From Magnetospirillum sp902729445 (GTDB lineage: Bacteria; Pseudomonadota; Alphaproteobacteria; Rhodospirillales; Magnetospirillaceae), in the NCBI RefSeq assembly GCF_902729445.1, contig NZ_CACVCE010000003.1, positions 68,260-132,259 of the forward strand: 64,000 nucleotides of DNA. Reading direction: 5' to 3'. Shown here piece by piece: positions 1-7,538 of this stretch. A program made the translations under genes and the position numbers. Within the stretch, counting starts at the first letter, position 1. Each line of letters begins with the position of its first letter. The notes below the pieces were generated by a model. The model was not told the origin of the DNA. It worked only from the letters and a program-made list of their open reading frames with translations, and ran no database searches.

Positions 1-704
1 GCCTTGCCCATGTGGCGGGCGGCCTCGATCGTGGCGCCGCCCAGGGTGGTGGGGATGAAATGGTCCGGCACATGACCATCGACCGAGCCCGACAGATCGG
101 GCAGCACCACCGGCTTCAGGCCGAACATCTCGACGATGTCGCACAGATGCTCGATGTCGCCGGGGGTCAGGTGGATGCCGGGCAGGATGTTGATGCGGGC
201 GCCGTCGGGGACCGAGCCCGAGACCGGCTCGACCAGATTGTTGATGATGGCGGTGACCGCCTTGCTCCAGCCGGTTTCCAGCGAGCCCTCGAATTCCGGC
301 GCCGACACCGGCACGACCTTGGTGTCGGCCAGTTCCGGATTGCGGCCCAGGATCACCTTCAGGTCGCCTTCCATGTCCTCGCCGCGGGTTTCGGTGAGAG
401 CGGTGGAAATCAGGCCGATCACCTTGGGCTTGGTGCGCTTGGCGATGTTGACCAGCGCCGGCTCGACATGGTCCATGCCGCCCAGGATGGTGGAAATCTC
501 GTTCATCGCCGTGGTCTGCAGCGGGATGGCCTCGCGGAAGTGGCGCACCAGCATCACCAGGGCGAAGGCGGTGCAGCCTTGGCTGCCGTGCAGCAGCGGC
601 ATGGTCTTGTCCATGCCCATGAAGGCCATCGCCGCGCCCAGGGGCGCCGACAGCTTCAGCGGGTTCGACGAAACGGGATGTCCGTGGCTGACGATCAGGG
701 CCAT
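1..704 (-). CDS. nifN: Nitrogenase FeMo-cofactor scaffold protein NifN (partial, C-terminus beyond window)
   Basis: With NifE, NifN forms the cytoplasmic scaffold on which the NifB-cofactor is matured into FeMo-cofactor. The 234 visible codons start MALIVSHGHPVSSNPLKLS and continue with PLGAAMAFMGM and LLHGSQGCTAFALVM. These are the NifK/NifN-type cofactor-scaffold motifs, and the Cys of HGSQGC is a P-cluster-like ligand position. The start ATG lies 4 bp after the nifE stop, and the GAGGAG inside the end of nifE serves as its ribosome binding site, so the two are probably translationally coupled. The gene is cut by the left edge, and nifX or similar genes are expected beyond. Expression should come from the sigma-54 promoter upstream of nifE. 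Confidence 0.95.
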   Translation of the reverse strand, partial: MALIVSHGHPVSSNPLKLSAPLGAAMAFMGMDKTMPLLHGSQGCTAFALVMLVRHFREAIPLQTTAMNEISTILGGMDHVEPALVNIAKRTKPKVIGLISTALTETRGEDMEGDLKVILGRNPELADTKVVPVSAPEFEGSLETGWSKAVTAIINNLVEPVSGSVPDGARINILPGIHLTPGDIEHLCDIVEMFGLKPVVLPDLSGSVDGHVPDHFIPTTLGGATIEAARHMGK

Positions 705-708
705 CGGC

Positions 709-2094
709 TTACTCCTCGATTTCCCAGGGGGCCGGCTTGCGGATCTGGGACCAGATGGGATTGGAAAGGGCCAGGTCGATCTGGCGCACGAGTTCCAGCA
801 TGCCGTCATAGCCGGCATATTGGTGGTGGCGTTCCTGGTTGATGTCCAACCACGGCGTCTTGGCCTTCAAGGCGACGAACTGCGAACGCCCGCCCGACAG
901 CATGATGTCGGCGCGGCCATCCTTGAACATCTGGTACATGTCCTTGGGCGCGATGGCGTCGACCAGCTTGTCCTCGTCGCCGCCCAGGCGGTCCAGGGCC
1001 TTTTCCTTGTCGGCCTCGGTCGATTTGCGCACCGAGGTCCCGACCACTTCCATCCCCATTTCCTGCAAAGCGTGGATCACCGACCAGCTTTTGACGCCGC
1101 CGGTGTACAGCAGCACGCGCTTGCCGGCCAGGCGGGCCTTGTAGGGTTCCATCGCCGCCCAGGTCTTGGCCTCTTCCTCGGCGATCAGGGTCTCGGTGCG
1201 GGTCAGCAGTGCGGCGTCGGCGCCCCGTTCCACCAGCATGCCGGCGATGGCGCGCAAGGCTTCCGAGGTGTCGGAAATGCCGTAGAACGAGCCCTCGAAG
1301 AACGGGATGCCCCAGCGCTCCTTCATCTTGCGGGCCAGCGTCACCAGGGCCTGGCTGCACACCACCATGTTGGCCCGCGCCGTATGGGCGGCGGCGACGT
1401 CGTTATAGCGGGCGTCGCCGGTGATGGCGGTGCGCAGGCGGATGCCAAGGCGGGCCAGCAGGTCGCGGACCAGATCCATCTCGCCGGCGACGTTGTATTC
1501 GCCCAGGATGTTGATGTCGGTCGGGCCGGCATCGGTGGGCTCGCGGGTGCCGATGACGTAATCGATCAGCGCCTCGCCGGCCAGGCGGTTGCCCAGATTC
1601 TTCGAGCCCACGAAGCCCGGGGCCTCGACCGGGATGACCGGGGTGCCCATGCGTTCGGTGGCGGCGCGGCAGACGGCGACGATGTCGTCGCCGATCAGGG
1701 CCGACACGCAGGTCTGATAGACGAACACCGCCGGCGGATGGTGCTTGTCGATGACCCGGCGGATCGCCTTGTACAGCTTCTTCTCGCCACCATTGATGAT
1801 GTCCATGTTGGACAGATCGGTGGTGAAGCCGCGACGATAAAGCTCGGGGCCGGTGGTCCCGGTATTGCGGGTGTCCCACGAATTTCCTTCGCAGGCGATC
1901 GGCCCGTGGACCAGATGAACGACGTCGGTGATGGGCTGCAGGGCGATCTTGGCGCCGTCGAAGGCGCAGCCGCCGGCGGCGGCTCCCGGCACCAGCTGCT
2001 TGCCGCAGCCCTTCTTACGCTCGGACGCCGACTTCGCCTGATTGGTGGCGCAGCCGGGTTCGGTCATCAGGTCCTGGATCTTTTTCTTGAGCAT
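709..2094 (-). CDS. nifE: Nitrogenase FeMo-cofactor biosynthesis protein NifE
   Basis: NifE is the alpha-type subunit of the NifEN scaffold for FeMo-cofactor assembly. The 461-aa product matches the family length. It begins MLKKKIQDLMTEPGCATNQ and contains VHGPIACEGNSWDTR (Cys ligand region), FVYQTCVSALIGDD and VEAPGFVGSKNLGNR, all characteristic of NifE/NifD proteins. The start ATG is preceded by GAGGAGGG about 8 bases upstream. It is the first gene of its own unit: a -24/-12 promoter lies 36 bp upstream and the nifHDK terminator lies beyond that. nifN follows after 4 bp. Confidence 0.96.
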   Translation of the reverse strand: MLKKKIQDLMTEPGCATNQAKSASERKKGCGKQLVPGAAAGGCAFDGAKIALQPITDVVHLVHGPIACEGNSWDTRNTGTTGPELYRRGFTTDLSNMDIINGGEKKLYKAIRRVIDKHHPPAVFVYQTCVSALIGDDIVAVCRAATERMGTPVIPVEAPGFVGSKNLGNRLAGEALIDYVIGTREPTDAGPTDINILGEYNVAGEMDLVRDLLARLGIRLRTAITGDARYNDVAAAHTARANMVVCSQALVTLARKMKERWGIPFFEGSFYGISDTSEALRAIAGMLVERGADAALLTRTETLIAEEEAKTWAAMEPYKARLAGKRVLLYTGGVKSWSVIHALQEMGMEVVGTSVRKSTEADKEKALDRLGGDEDKLVDAIAPKDMYQMFKDGRADIMLSGGRSQFVALKAKTPWLDINQERHHQYAGYDGMLELVRQIDLALSNPIWSQIRKPAPWEIEE

Positions 2095-2129
2095 GGGTGG
2101 CGGCCCTCCTCAGTCTTCGATCTCACTGA

Positions 2130-2145
2130 TGCAAAGGGCGGGCCA
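2130..2145 (-). promoter_or_regulatory. Sigma-54 (-24/-12) promoter of nifE
   Basis: On the minus strand the sequence reads TGGCCC-GCCCT-TTGCA, one mismatch from the TGGCAC-N5-TTGCW consensus, with exact GG-N10-GC spacing. It lies 36 bp upstream of the nifE ATG. Transcription would start near 2118. Confidence 0.85.
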
Positions 2146-2197
2146 GAAGTTGGAATGGCTCGAATCCGCGCCTTTCCGCGCTGTTGTCGGATGTCGT

Positions 2198-2213
2198 TGT
2201 CGGACATGCGACA
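2198..2213. promoter_or_regulatory. NifA upstream activator site for nifE
   Basis: An exact TGT-N10-ACA, the NifA enhancer consensus, lies 52 bp upstream of the -24 element of nifE and just after the nifK terminator. An overlapping TGT-N9-ACA at 2192-2206 has the wrong spacing. Confidence 0.75.
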
Positions 2214-2223
2214 AGGGGGCGAC

Positions 2224-2257
2224 AAAAAACCCGGGGCCTTGTCGCCAAGGCCCCGGG
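2224..2257 (-). terminator. Intrinsic terminator of nifHDK
   Basis: A perfect 12-bp GC-rich stem (arms 2230-2241 and 2246-2257, 4-nt loop) is followed on the minus strand by six T residues (2224-2229). It starts 28 bases after the nifK stop. This separates nifHDK from nifEN transcription. Confidence 0.93.
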
Positions 2258-2284
2258 CTATTGTGATCGTTACCGCTGCAGGGT

Positions 2285-3814
2285 TTAGCGGGTCAGATCG
2301 TAGGAGATGTCCGAAGAGGCGTCGGCCACTTCGAAGACCCGGTCGAGGATTTCGACCAGCACCCTGAGAGCACCCTGATACCCGAAGGTCGGGAAGCGGT
2401 GGTGGTGGTGACGGTCGAAGATCGGGAAGGTCAGACGGATCAGCGGGATGCCGGTGTCCTTCTCGAGGTACTTGCCGTAGGACGAGCCGATGATGAAGTC
2501 GGTCGGCTCGGTGAACAGCAGCGAGCGCAGGTGCCAGAGGTCCTTACCGGCCCACACCTGGCCTTCGGCGCCGAACGGCGAGGAAGCCAGCAGTTCCTTG
2601 ACCTTCGCTTCCCAATCCTTGCCACCGTTGGTGGCCAGGACGTGGGTCGGCTCGCAGCCCATTTCCAGCAGGAAGGCGGTCATGGCCAGGGTGAAGTCGG
2701 GATCGCCGAACACAGCGAACTTCTTGCCATGCAGCCAGGCCTGGCTGTCGGTGATGGCATCGACCAGACGGCCGCGCTCCTTTTCGATGGAGGCGGGAAT
2801 GGCCTTGCCGGTCAGTTCCGAAACCTTCATCAGGAAGGCGTCGGTGGCACCGATACCCATCGGATAGTTGAAGGCGGCGGTCTGCTGGCCCTTGGAGGCG
2901 ATCAGTTCCATGGTCTTCAGGCTGCAGAATTCCTGCAGGCTGATGGTGGCCTTGGCGTTGATGGAGTCGCGGGCTTCGGCGATGGTGGTGCCGCCGTCAT
3001 ACATGCGGTACTCGCCGTCCGAGGGAGTGTCGTACACTTCCGAGACGTCGCCGATCAGGGTGTATTCGACGCCCATGGTGTCGAGGTAACGCTTGATCTC
3101 GCGGTTGTTGGCGACCGCGTAGCCGTCGAAACCGGGGATGATGTTGATCTTCGAGCCCGGCTTGGCGGTCAACTGGGCTTCACGTTCCCAGAAGTACTGC
3201 AAGATGCCCTTGATCTGGTTGTCGTAGCCGGTGGTGTGGCTGCCGACGAACGACGGGGTGTGGGCGAAGGGGACCGGGAAGTCGGCCGGAACCGATTCCT
3301 TTTCCTTGGCGGTGGCGATGAAGGCCGACAGGTCGTCGCCGATGACTTCCGCCATGCAGGTGGTCGAGACCACGATCATCTTCGGCTTATAGAGCGCATA
3401 GGCGTTCTGCAGGCCTTCGACGATGTTGGTCAGGCCGCCGAACACCGCCGCGTCCTCGGTCATCGAGTCGGCGACGATCGGCACGGCTTCCTTGAAGTGA
3501 CGGGCCAGGTGCGAGCGGAAATAGGCGACGCAGCCCTGCGAACCGTGGACGTAGGGCAGGGTGCCCTCGAAACCGGCGGCGGCGAACACGGCGCCCAGCG
3601 GCTGGCAAGCCTTGGCCGGGTTGATGGTCGCGGCTTCACGGGCGAAGTTCTTTTCGCGATATTCCCAAGTCTTGGTGTACTCGGACTGGGCTTCGACGGC
3701 CTCGTCGGTCGGCCGGCACTCGAACTGGGCCTTCTTCGAGGCGAACAGCTCCTTGTATTCCGGCTCCTGGAACAAGGAAATGTGGTCTTTGACCTTGGCA
3801 GCGCTCTGGGGCAT
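2285..3814 (-). CDS. nifK: Nitrogenase MoFe protein beta chain NifK
   Basis: NifK is the beta subunit of the alpha2beta2 dinitrogenase, and its interface with NifD carries the P-cluster. The 509-aa product is the usual length for alphaproteobacteria. Visible motifs include NPAKACQPLGAVFAA, YVHGSQGCVAYFRSH (P-cluster cysteines), VSTTCMAEVIGDD and HTPSFVGSHTTGYD. The start MPQSAAKVKDHIS is chosen because AAGGAG lies just upstream; an in-frame codon at 3862 would add an unconserved 16-residue extension. It is the third gene of nifHDK, separated from nifD by an unusually long 182-bp spacer rich in hairpins. Confidence 0.97.
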   Translation of the reverse strand: MPQSAAKVKDHISLFQEPEYKELFASKKAQFECRPTDEAVEAQSEYTKTWEYREKNFAREAATINPAKACQPLGAVFAAAGFEGTLPYVHGSQGCVAYFRSHLARHFKEAVPIVADSMTEDAAVFGGLTNIVEGLQNAYALYKPKMIVVSTTCMAEVIGDDLSAFIATAKEKESVPADFPVPFAHTPSFVGSHTTGYDNQIKGILQYFWEREAQLTAKPGSKINIIPGFDGYAVANNREIKRYLDTMGVEYTLIGDVSEVYDTPSDGEYRMYDGGTTIAEARDSINAKATISLQEFCSLKTMELIASKGQQTAAFNYPMGIGATDAFLMKVSELTGKAIPASIEKERGRLVDAITDSQAWLHGKKFAVFGDPDFTLAMTAFLLEMGCEPTHVLATNGGKDWEAKVKELLASSPFGAEGQVWAGKDLWHLRSLLFTEPTDFIIGSSYGKYLEKDTGIPLIRLTFPIFDRHHHHRFPTFGYQGALRVLVEILDRVFEVADASSDISYDLTR

Positions 3815-3831
3815 GGCAACTCTCCTTACTA

Positions 3832-3994
3832 CCTCCCCGCGCCCCCGTTTTGTGGGCGTCACGCGGGGAGGGGTGTTTTCCGATAAACCTCATACCGCCC
3901 GGCTGGCGAACCGCCCCGCGGGGGGCGGTTCTCGCCGAGACGGCGGGCTCAGGCGCCGCTCGGGCTAGCCGGTCGGCGGACCTAAGCCGACCGG
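3832..3994 (-). other. Three consecutive GC-rich hairpins between nifD and nifK
   Basis: Three perfect inverted repeats lie in the nifD-nifK spacer. Their arms are 3832-3841/3862-3871 (10 bp, 20-nt loop), 3908-3917/3922-3931 (10 bp, GCGG-type loop) and 3969-3977/3986-3994 (9 bp, 8-nt loop). None is followed by a T-run on the minus strand, so they look like mRNA stabilising or processing structures rather than terminators. No second sigma-54 element was seen in the spacer. Confidence 0.7.
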
Positions 3995-3996
3995 TG

Positions 3997-5451
3997 TCAG
4001 GCAGCCTTCCAGGGAGCCTTGAACTTGCTCCAGATCGGGCTGTTGATGGCCATGTCCATGTCACGAGCGAAGATGGCGAAGCCGTCATAGCCGTGATAGG
4101 GGCCGGAATAGTCCCACGAGTGCATCTGGCGGAACGGCACGCCCATCTTCTGGGTGGCGTACTTTTCCTTGATGCCCGAACCGACCAGGTCGGGGCGGAT
4201 CTTCTCGATGAACTTCTCGAGCTCGTAGCCCGAGACGTCGTCATAGATCAGGGTGCCGTCCTTGACGTAATCGGTGGTGCGCTGATAGTCGTCGTTGTGG
4301 CCGAATTCATAGCCGGTGCCGACGATGTTCATGCCCAGATCGTCATAAGCGTTGGACACGTGACGCGGGCGCAGGCCGCCGACATACAGCATGACCTTCT
4401 TGCCTTCCAGACGCGGCTTGAACTTGGCCATGATCTCGGCGACCAGCGGCTCGTACTTGGCGATGACCTCTTCGGCCTTCTTCTGGATGGTCTCGTCGAA
4501 CTGGGCCGCGATCTTGCGCAAGCTCTTGGCGATCTGGCTGGGACCGAAGAAGTTATATTCCACCCACGGAATGTTGTACTTCTCTTCCATGTGGCGGCAG
4601 ATGTAGTTCATCGACCGATAGCAGTGGATCAGGTTCAGCTTGGCCTTGGGAGCGCGCTCCATTTCAGCCAGGGTGGCGTCGCCCGACCACATGCCGACCA
4701 CGCGCAGACCCATCTCTTCCAGCAGACGCCGGCTCGGCCAGGCGTCGCCGCCGATATTGTAGTCGGCGATCAGGTTGACGTCGTAGGGGCCGGTTTCCCA
4801 CTCGGGCTTGCTCTTCTCGAACACCCAATCCCGGATGGCGTCATTGGCGATGTGGTGACCCAGCGACTGGGACACGCCGCGGAAACCTTCGCAACGGACC
4901 GGAACAACGGTCTTGCCGATGTCCTTGATCTTCTTCTTGGCAACGGCTTCGATGTCGTCACCGATCAGGCCGATCGGGCATTCCGACTGAACCGAGATAC
5001 CCTTGTTCAGGGGGAACATCTCGTTCAGCTCGTCGATCATCTTGTCGAGCTTCTTGTCGCCGCCGAACACGATGTCCTTCTCTTGGAAGTCCGAGGTGAT
5101 CTGCATGGTGACGAACGAGTCGATGCCGACCATGCCGTTGAAGTAGTTGCGGCGCTGGGACCACGAATACTGGCCGCAGCCGACCGGACCATGGCTGATG
5201 TGGACCATGTCCTTGATCGGACCCCACACCACGCCCTTCGAGCCGGCATAGGCGCAACCACGAATGGTCATCACACCCGGAACCGACTTGATGTTGGACT
5301 TCACGCCACAAGTGGAAGAACCGGCATCGTCGGTCTTCTTGACGTTGAGGTGACGGCCACGCTTCTTGGCGGCCTTTTCCGGGTACTGCTCGAGGACCTC
5401 TTTGATCAGGCCTTCGTGGAACGCAGCGTCGTTGGTTTCGTCGAGGCTCAT
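3997..5451 (-). CDS. nifD: Nitrogenase MoFe protein alpha chain NifD
   Basis: NifD is the catalytic subunit that holds FeMo-cofactor and shares the P-cluster with NifK. The 484-aa product starts MSLDETNDAAFHEGLIKEV. It contains MTIRGCAYAGSKGVVWGP, SHGPVGCGQYSWSQRRNY (P-cluster cysteines), QSECPIGLIGDDIEAV and RCEGFRGVSQSLGHHIAN. Near the C-terminus PFRQMHSWDYSGPYHG carries the homocitrate/cofactor-binding His (HSWDYSGPYHG is diagnostic). An AGGAGAAGGGG ribosome binding site precedes the ATG. It is the second gene of nifHDK, 87 bp after nifH. Confidence 0.98.
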   Translation of the reverse strand: MSLDETNDAAFHEGLIKEVLEQYPEKAAKKRGRHLNVKKTDDAGSSTCGVKSNIKSVPGVMTIRGCAYAGSKGVVWGPIKDMVHISHGPVGCGQYSWSQRRNYFNGMVGIDSFVTMQITSDFQEKDIVFGGDKKLDKMIDELNEMFPLNKGISVQSECPIGLIGDDIEAVAKKKIKDIGKTVVPVRCEGFRGVSQSLGHHIANDAIRDWVFEKSKPEWETGPYDVNLIADYNIGGDAWPSRRLLEEMGLRVVGMWSGDATLAEMERAPKAKLNLIHCYRSMNYICRHMEEKYNIPWVEYNFFGPSQIAKSLRKIAAQFDETIQKKAEEVIAKYEPLVAEIMAKFKPRLEGKKVMLYVGGLRPRHVSNAYDDLGMNIVGTGYEFGHNDDYQRTTDYVKDGTLIYDDVSGYELEKFIEKIRPDLVGSGIKEKYATQKMGVPFRQMHSWDYSGPYHGYDGFAIFARDMDMAINSPIWSKFKAPWKAA

Positions 5452-5481
5452 GCCCCTTCTCCTTTCCTAGGGTTCCGCCAT

Positions 5482-5509
5482 CCCCGCCGCCGCCATACGA
5501 GCGGCGGGG
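5482..5509 (-). other. Hairpin in nifH-nifD spacer
   Basis: A perfect 9-bp GC-only stem (5482-5490 with 5501-5509, 10-nt loop) lies between the nifH stop and the nifD ribosome binding site. No T-run follows. It could protect the 3' end of a nifH monocistronic message, which would favour the high NifH:NifDK ratio usual in diazotrophs; this role is inferred. Confidence 0.65.
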
Positions 5510-5538
5510 GGCGAACTACTGGGTCACGCAGGTCCGGA

Positions 5539-6423
5539 TCAACCGGCGCAGAGGGTCTTTTCCTTGGCGGCCAGCTCGGCCAGCTGCTGCTCGTCCGACT
5601 TCATGATGCCGAACTCGAGCAGCATGTCTTCCAGCTCTTCCATGCTGATCGGGGTCGGGATGGTGCCCTTGCCGCCGTTGGCGTGGATCTTGGTGGCCAG
5701 CTGACGGTACTCGGCAGCCTGCTGCGAGTCCGGCTTGTACTGGATCACGGTCTGGCGACGCAGCTCGGCGTGCTGGACGATGTTGTCGCGCGGCACGAAG
5801 TGGATCAGCTGGGTGTTCAGCTTGGCGGCCAGGCTTTCGGCCAGGTCCAGCTCGCGGTCGGTCTGACGCTCGTTGCAGATCAGGCCGCCCAGACGGACGC
5901 CGCCGGTGCCGGCATACTTCAGAATGCCCTTGGCGATGTTGTTGGCGGCGAACAGCGCCATCATCTCGCCCGACATGACGATGTAGATTTCCTGGGCCTT
6001 GTTTTCGCGGATCGGCATGGCGAAGCCGCCACACACCACGTCACCCAGCACGTCGTAGGACACATAGTCCACGTCGTCATAGGCGCCGTTCTCTTCCAGG
6101 AAGTTGATGGCGGTGATGACGCCGCGGCCGGCGCAGCCGACGCCCGGCTCCGGACCGCCGGCTTCGGTGCACTTGATGCCCTTGTAGCCGATCTTCATGA
6201 CGTCTTCGAGTTCCAGGTCCTCGACCGAGCCGGCCTTGGCGGCCAGGTGCAGCACGGTGTCCTGCAGCTTGGTGTTGAGGATCAGGCGGGTCGAGTCAGC
6301 CTTGGGGTCGCAGCCGACGATCAGGATCTTTTGATCCATCTCGACCAGAGCGGCCAGGGTGTTCTGGGAGGTGGTGGACTTGCCGATACCGCCCTTACCA
6401 TAGAAAGCGATCTGACGAGGCAT
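5539..6423 (-). CDS. nifH: Nitrogenase iron protein (dinitrogenase reductase) NifH
   Basis: NifH is the homodimeric Fe protein that passes electrons to NifDK with ATP hydrolysis, and it is also needed for cofactor maturation. The 294-aa product starts MPRQIAFYGKGGIGKSTTSQ with the P-loop GKGGIGKST. Cysteines at GPEPGVGCAGRGVI and DVVCGGFAMPI supply the bridging [4Fe-4S] ligands. The Arg in GCAGRG is the site ADP-ribosylated by DraT in related species. It is the first gene of nifHDK, with a consensus -24/-12 promoter 75 bp upstream and three NifA sites beyond it. Confidence 0.99.
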   Translation of the reverse strand: MPRQIAFYGKGGIGKSTTSQNTLAALVEMDQKILIVGCDPKADSTRLILNTKLQDTVLHLAAKAGSVEDLELEDVMKIGYKGIKCTEAGGPEPGVGCAGRGVITAINFLEENGAYDDVDYVSYDVLGDVVCGGFAMPIRENKAQEIYIVMSGEMMALFAANNIAKGILKYAGTGGVRLGGLICNERQTDRELDLAESLAAKLNTQLIHFVPRDNIVQHAELRRQTVIQYKPDSQQAAEYRQLATKIHANGGKGTIPTPISMEELEDMLLEFGIMKSDEQQLAELAAKEKTLCAG

Positions 6424-6498
6424 ATGATGTTCCTTTCGCTAGTCTAAGCTTCCGAATGGGTCGACGGGGGCATCGGCCTCCGCCTCGGAAAGCTATGC

Positions 6499-6514
6499 AG
6501 CAAAGGGCGTGCCA
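6499..6514 (-). promoter_or_regulatory. Sigma-54 (-24/-12) promoter of nifHDK
   Basis: The minus strand reads TGGCAC-GCCCT-TTGCT, a full match to TGGCAC-N5-TTGCW. The predicted transcription start is near 6487, giving a leader of about 60 nt before the nifH ATG at 6423. The segment 6515-6564 between it and the enhancer sites is A/T-rich and could hold an IHF bend site, but I saw no clear IHF consensus. Confidence 0.95.
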
Positions 6515-6564
6515 ACTTGGAAAAGCGGGCAACATTTCAATAAAAACAATACACTAACACTGTT

Positions 6565-6619
6565 TGTAGGTCCCGACACACCCCTGTCGGGAAGCCGACA
6601 CGGTGTCGTATGCCGCACA
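6565..6619. promoter_or_regulatory. Triple NifA enhancer array shared by nifH and draT
   Basis: Three exact TGT-N10-ACA sites lie at 6565-6580, 6585-6600 and 6604-6619, with starts 20 and 19 bp apart (about two helical turns). The nearest site is 50 bp from the nifH -24 element on one side and 43 bp from the draT -24 element on the other. Sharing one array between the two promoters is inferred from position. Confidence 0.85.
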
Positions 6620-6662
6620 AGGCGGGGTGGGTTTTGGTGGGGTCTCGCCTTGATTTGTTGCA

Positions 6663-6678
6663 AGGCACAAAGATTGCA
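6663..6678 (+). promoter_or_regulatory. Sigma-54 (-24/-12) promoter of draTG
   Basis: The plus strand reads AGGCAC-AAAGA-TTGCA, one mismatch (A for T at the first base) from consensus, with exact GG-N10-GC spacing. Transcription would start near 6690, upstream of the GTG start of draT at 6712. This rules out in-frame starts before 6690. Confidence 0.75.
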
Positions 6679-6711
6679 TGGTCTTTCCGGAACGTTCGGG
6701 AGCAGGCGGCA

Positions 6712-7524
6712 GTGAATCAATCGCCCAAAGTCAGTTTTGGTCAGTCCACCAACCTGGTTGGCTTGCCGACGGCGCTTTTGGCCAGCCGTGAGTTCAACGC
6801 CCATCCGGTGCCGCTGGACATCTCCGGTGCCCGCGAAATGAACAAGAACCTGTTCGAAATGCTGTCACATGCGCCGGATCTGGCCGATGCCGGGGTGGCC
6901 TTCCAGTCTTATATGAATGCGATGTTCGGCATCGATCCCGAGCAGCAGGAAAACAAGGGGCCGACCCGACGTTACCGTTCGTCGTTCCTGCGTCTTTTGA
7001 AGGGCTGGGGCTATGACAGCAACAGCCACGAGGGCGCGGTGCTGAAGGGCTGGGTGCAAAGCCGGTTCGGCCTGGTCCCCACCTTCCATAAGGATGTCAT
7101 CGACCGCATATCCGGTCCGGTGTGGAACACCTATGTCGAAGAGAAGATGTCCAGCCGCTTCCACAACAACTCGATCTACACCCAGCTGGACATGCTTTAC
7201 ACCTTCTGCCAGTGGGCGTTGCGCCACTTCGGCTCGGAGGCCACGACCCACCACACCCTTTATCGCGGCACCAATTCCTTCGACGAACATCAGATCGTCG
7301 AGCGGATCGACAAGCGTCAGGTGGTGATTCGCATCAACAACCTGGCGTCCTTTTCCTCGGATCGCGACGTCGCCGGCTGTTTCGGCGACGTCATCCTGAC
7401 CGCCCAGGTGCCGGCGGTGAAGATCGTTTTCTTCAACACCTTATTACCGGTTCATCCGCTGAAGGGAGAGGGCGAGTTTCTCGTCATCGGCGGGGAATAC
7501 CTGGCTCAGGCCAGCTACATTTAG
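6712..7524 (+). CDS. draT: NAD+-dinitrogenase-reductase ADP-ribosyltransferase DraT
   Basis: DraT transfers ADP-ribose from NAD+ to an Arg of NifH and so inactivates nitrogenase after ammonium or darkness/energy shift. The 270-aa product is close to the family length. An R-S-E type ADP-ribosyltransferase signature can be read: YRG near residue 185, SFSS near 213, and EGE at 253-255 before FLVIGGEY. I chose the GTG at 6712 (VNQSPKVSFGQSTNL) because the promoter at 6663-6678 excludes the ATG at 6610, and GGAGCAGG precedes it. draG follows after 14 bp. The gene is divergent from nifHDK, the arrangement known in Rhodospirillum and Azospirillum. Confidence 0.93.
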   Translation: MNQSPKVSFGQSTNLVGLPTALLASREFNAHPVPLDISGAREMNKNLFEMLSHAPDLADAGVAFQSYMNAMFGIDPEQQENKGPTRRYRSSFLRLLKGWGYDSNSHEGAVLKGWVQSRFGLVPTFHKDVIDRISGPVWNTYVEEKMSSRFHNNSIYTQLDMLYTFCQWALRHFGSEATTHHTLYRGTNSFDEHQIVERIDKRQVVIRINNLASFSSDRDVAGCFGDVILTAQVPAVKIVFFNTLLPVHPLKGEGEFLVIGGEYLAQASYI

Positions 7525-7538
7525 GAAAGGTCATTCGC

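Noticed and set aside
2192..2206. TGT-N9-ACA beside the nifE NifA site
   Set aside because: The spacing is one base short of the NifA consensus; the exact site at 2198-2213 overlaps it.
136..2367. 743-aa open frame on the plus strand across nifE/nifN
   Set aside because: It is antisense to clear nifE and nifN, is low-complexity, and is caused by high-GC third positions.
3850..6447. 865-aa open frame on the plus strand across nifD and nifH
   Set aside because: It is antisense to nifD and nifH and has no recognisable domain.
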